A stretch of 7,087 nt of DNA, from the NCBI GenBank assembly GCA_937952925.1, contig CALFYA010000394.1, positions 1-7,087 of the forward strand, read 5' to 3'. Under the pieces are notes generated by a model. That model did no database searches. It was given only the letters and a program-made list of their open reading frames with translations, and had not been told where the DNA came from. This document shows positions 5,240-7,087 of this stretch, one piece after another. The stretch's first letter is position 1. Each line of letters begins with the position of its first letter. Both the position numbers and the translations under genes were made by a program. The DNA is from an uncultured Moraxellaceae bacterium. Lineage in GTDB: Bacteria > Pseudomonadota > Gammaproteobacteria > Pseudomonadales > Moraxellaceae.

Positions 5240-6052
5240 ATGATCACTGTCAAAGATGGGCAAATCGTAGAAACGGTTGCCCTCAATGATCGGGCATTTT
5301 TGTATGGGGATGGTTGTTTTAGCACCATCCGTGTGGTGGCAGGCCAAGCGTGTTTGTGGTCGCATCATCTGCATCGACTACGCGAATGCCAGCAGCGCTT
5401 GGGCTTGCAGTTTGAGCTTGATGAGATTGAGCAGCAAATTCAACACGCTGCGCAACAGATTGGACAGGGTACGCTAAAAATCATCATCAGTCGTGGGCAA
5501 GGACAACGTGGTTATCTGCCACCCGATCAACCCGCACACGTATATGTGCAACTTTTCCCCAATCCACAGATGAATGACCTGTCTGTATTGCCGTATGCCG
5601 CATCGATTGACAGTGGCGTACTCGATTTACAGCTTGGCCTCACGATGCCACAGCTGGTTGGCCTCAAAACTCTCAACCGCTTAGAGCAAGTATTGCTCCG
5701 CCAAGCCTTAGCCCATACACCGTGGCCTGAAGCATTGGTGGCAGATCTGACCGGACATCTGGTCGAAGGCGTGCAAAGCAACTGCTTTTTTTATGCGCAG
5801 GGCGGTTGGCAAACGCCAAGTTTGGTGCGCGCAGGTATTGCAGGGGTGATGCGGGCGGAGATCTTGCAGCGAATGAAGCAACAAGGTATCAACTGTCAGT
5901 TGGTGGATGTTCAGATCGCCGATGTGGATCAAATTGAGAGTGTATTGTTTTGTAATGCACTGACGGGCATCGTACCGGTGGCGACGCTCAATCAACGCCC
6001 ACTTTGTACCGCGCGAGTCCAACAGCTCCATGCTATGCTATGCGCCCCGTAA
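5240..6052 (+). CDS. pabC: Aminodeoxychorismate lyase PabC
   Basis: This 270-residue protein is a fold-type IV PLP enzyme. It converts 4-amino-4-deoxychorismate to p-aminobenzoate and pyruvate in cytoplasmic folate synthesis. Visible family marks are NDRAFLYGDGCFSTIRV near the N-terminus (16-32), the PLP-binding lysine K143 in GLKTLNRLEQVL, E176 in LVEGVQSNCFF, and LFCNALTGIVPV near the C-terminus. Branched-chain aminotransferases and D-amino acid transaminases share the fold, but the size, the GLKTLNR context and the mltG neighbour favour PabC. The ATG at 5240 has GGAG (5229-5232) at 7 bases, whereas an in-frame GTG at 5234 is too close to it, so 5240 is the start. It lies 41 bases after cvaB with no visible promoter or terminator between, so readthrough from the exporter or a promoter inside cvaB is possible. 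The mltG start is 20 bases downstream, which implies one operon. Confidence 0.92.
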   Translation: MITVKDGQIVETVALNDRAFLYGDGCFSTIRVVAGQACLWSHHLHRLRECQQRLGLQFELDEIEQQIQHAAQQIGQGTLKIIISRGQGQRGYLPPDQPAHVYVQLFPNPQMNDLSVLPYAASIDSGVLDLQLGLTMPQLVGLKTLNRLEQVLLRQALAHTPWPEALVADLTGHLVEGVQSNCFFYAQGGWQTPSLVRAGIAGVMRAEILQRMKQQGINCQLVDVQIADVDQIESVLFCNALTGIVPVATLNQRPLCTARVQQLHAMLCAP

Positions 6053-6072
6053 TCGGGTCTTGATGGAGCATC

Positions 6073-7087
6073 ATGGCACAGCCGTCTTCCCCAAAGCGTC
6101 GTAAAGCTGCACCCCCCAAAAAACGTCTGATTATGGCGCTGTTGATTGTGATCGCAGGCTGTTTTGCGTTATCAGCCTTGATGGTATGGCAAGCCTTGTA
6201 TCGTCCGTTACCAATCGCCAATGAGCGGCAAATTTTGCGTATTCAAGACGGTGAAACCTATAGCGGGTTGATCCGTGAGTTGGCCGACAAAGACCAAATC
6301 CGTTTTCCGATTTTTGCCAAACTGTATCAGCGTGCCTTTATCCACAAGCAACTCAAGGCTGGCGTATACCAACTCGATGCAGGCTTGGATATTCGTGAAG
6401 TCATGCAACGCCTGTCCGACGGTCGGATGGCGCAGATGGTGCGAATCACCGTGATTGAAGGTACCACCTTTGCGCAGCTACAACAAAAACTAGCGAGCAA
6501 CGACGGCGTCACGCAGACGCTAAAAGGTCTGTCAGGCGCAGCACTGATGCGTGAGTTAGGTTCAAGCACCTCACACCCTGAAGGCCGGTTTGCACCAGAT
6601 ACCTATTATTTTGCACAAGGTGAAACCGACAAAAACATTTTAAAACTACTGCTCGACAAACAAACCCAGATCTTGGCAGAAGAGTGGGCAGGCCGTGCGC
6701 AAGGTCTGCCGTATCAATCGGCTGATGACGTGCTGATTATGGCGTCGATTGTGGAAAAAGAAACGGGGATTGGCAGTGAGCGAGCTGATGTCGCAGCGGT
6801 ATTTGTCAATCGCTTACGCATAGGCATGCGCCTACAAACCGATCCGACCGTGATTTATGGCATGGGTGAGCGTTACAACGGCAATATCACCAAAAAAGAT
6901 TTATTGACGCCAACACCCTACAATACCTACACTATCAATGGTTTACCTCCAACGCCGATTGCATTGCCAAGTCGTGCCGCCATCCACGCAGCGCTACATC
7001 CATCAAGCAGTAAAGCACTATATTTTGTCGCTACTGGCAATGGCGGACATGTGTTTAGCCACACACTTGCCGAGCACAATGCCGCTG
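6073..7087 (+). CDS. mltG: Endolytic peptidoglycan transglycosylase MltG (YceG), 3' end beyond window
   Basis: The frame is open from ATG 6073 (GGAG at 6065-6068) to the right edge, 338 codons. Known MltG proteins are about 340 residues, so little is missing. A Lys/Arg/Pro-rich cytoplasmic N-terminus (1-18) is followed by one membrane helix (about 19-43), then a periplasmic LysM-like part and the YceG domain. The motif MASIVEKETGI holds the catalytic glutamate, E228 here, matching E218 of E. coli. Downstream family motifs are RLRIGMRLQTDPTVIYG, NTYTINGLPPTPI and LYFVATGNGGHVFS. The enzyme cuts nascent glycan strands inside the chain and is thought to set strand length with the synthases. It overlaps neither neighbour and follows pabC by 20 bases. 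The pabC-mltG pair, usually followed by tmk, is a common gammaproteobacterial operon. Confidence 0.94.
   Translation, partial: MAQPSSPKRRKAAPPKKRLIMALLIVIAGCFALSALMVWQALYRPLPIANERQILRIQDGETYSGLIRELADKDQIRFPIFAKLYQRAFIHKQLKAGVYQLDAGLDIREVMQRLSDGRMAQMVRITVIEGTTFAQLQQKLASNDGVTQTLKGLSGAALMRELGSSTSHPEGRFAPDTYYFAQGETDKNILKLLLDKQTQILAEEWAGRAQGLPYQSADDVLIMASIVEKETGIGSERADVAAVFVNRLRIGMRLQTDPTVIYGMGERYNGNITKKDLLTPTPYNTYTINGLPPTPIALPSRAAIHAALHPSSSKALYFVATGNGGHVFSHTLAEHNAA

Noticed and set aside
6046..6057. CCCG-TAAT-CGGG hairpin at the pabC stop
   Set aside because: Only 4 base pairs, no T-run, and it lies inside a tight operon junction; not a terminator.

Overview
The window reads as a Gram-negative gammaproteobacterial chromosome segment. 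CysB, PabC and MltG are housekeeping proteins of that group, and a ColV-type peptide exporter lies between them. The pabC-mltG pairing and the Gln-rich protein style would fit Moraxellaceae (Acinetobacter relatives), but that placement is a guess from memory and was not tested.

Layout. Positions 1-810 (minus strand) hold the first 270 codons of a LysR-type regulator that I call CysB; its C-terminus lies outside the window. Positions 811-1272 are a gene-free divergent region with a good sigma70-like promoter (TTGACA-N17-TACATT, 1068-1096) pointing right, several inverted repeats and a possible 6-codon leader peptide. Positions 1273-1548 encode a 91-residue double-glycine-leader peptide. Its predicted 72-residue mature part has eight cysteines and repeated C-x-P-K units. 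A rho-independent terminator follows at 1592-1622. Positions 1701-2999 encode a CvaA/HlyD-type membrane fusion protein, and 3015-5198 encode a CvaB-type ABC transporter with an N-terminal C39 peptidase. Downstream are pabC (5240-6052) and mltG (6073 to the right edge, nearly complete).

How the parts fit. The peptide, CvaA-like and CvaB-like genes form a small type I secretion module. The C39 domain should cut after the GG of the leader. The ABC part and the fusion protein should then export the mature peptide through a TolC-type outer membrane channel, which is not encoded here. The peptide resembles class II microcins in its leader and export genes, but I do not recognise its Cys-rich, Pro/Lys-repeat core. 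No immunity gene is evident. The module sits between core metabolic genes, as an accessory insertion would. The most interesting items are the peptide, its structured 5' leader with mutually exclusive hairpins, the terminator that separates peptide from exporter, and the divergent position next to the cysteine regulator CysB.
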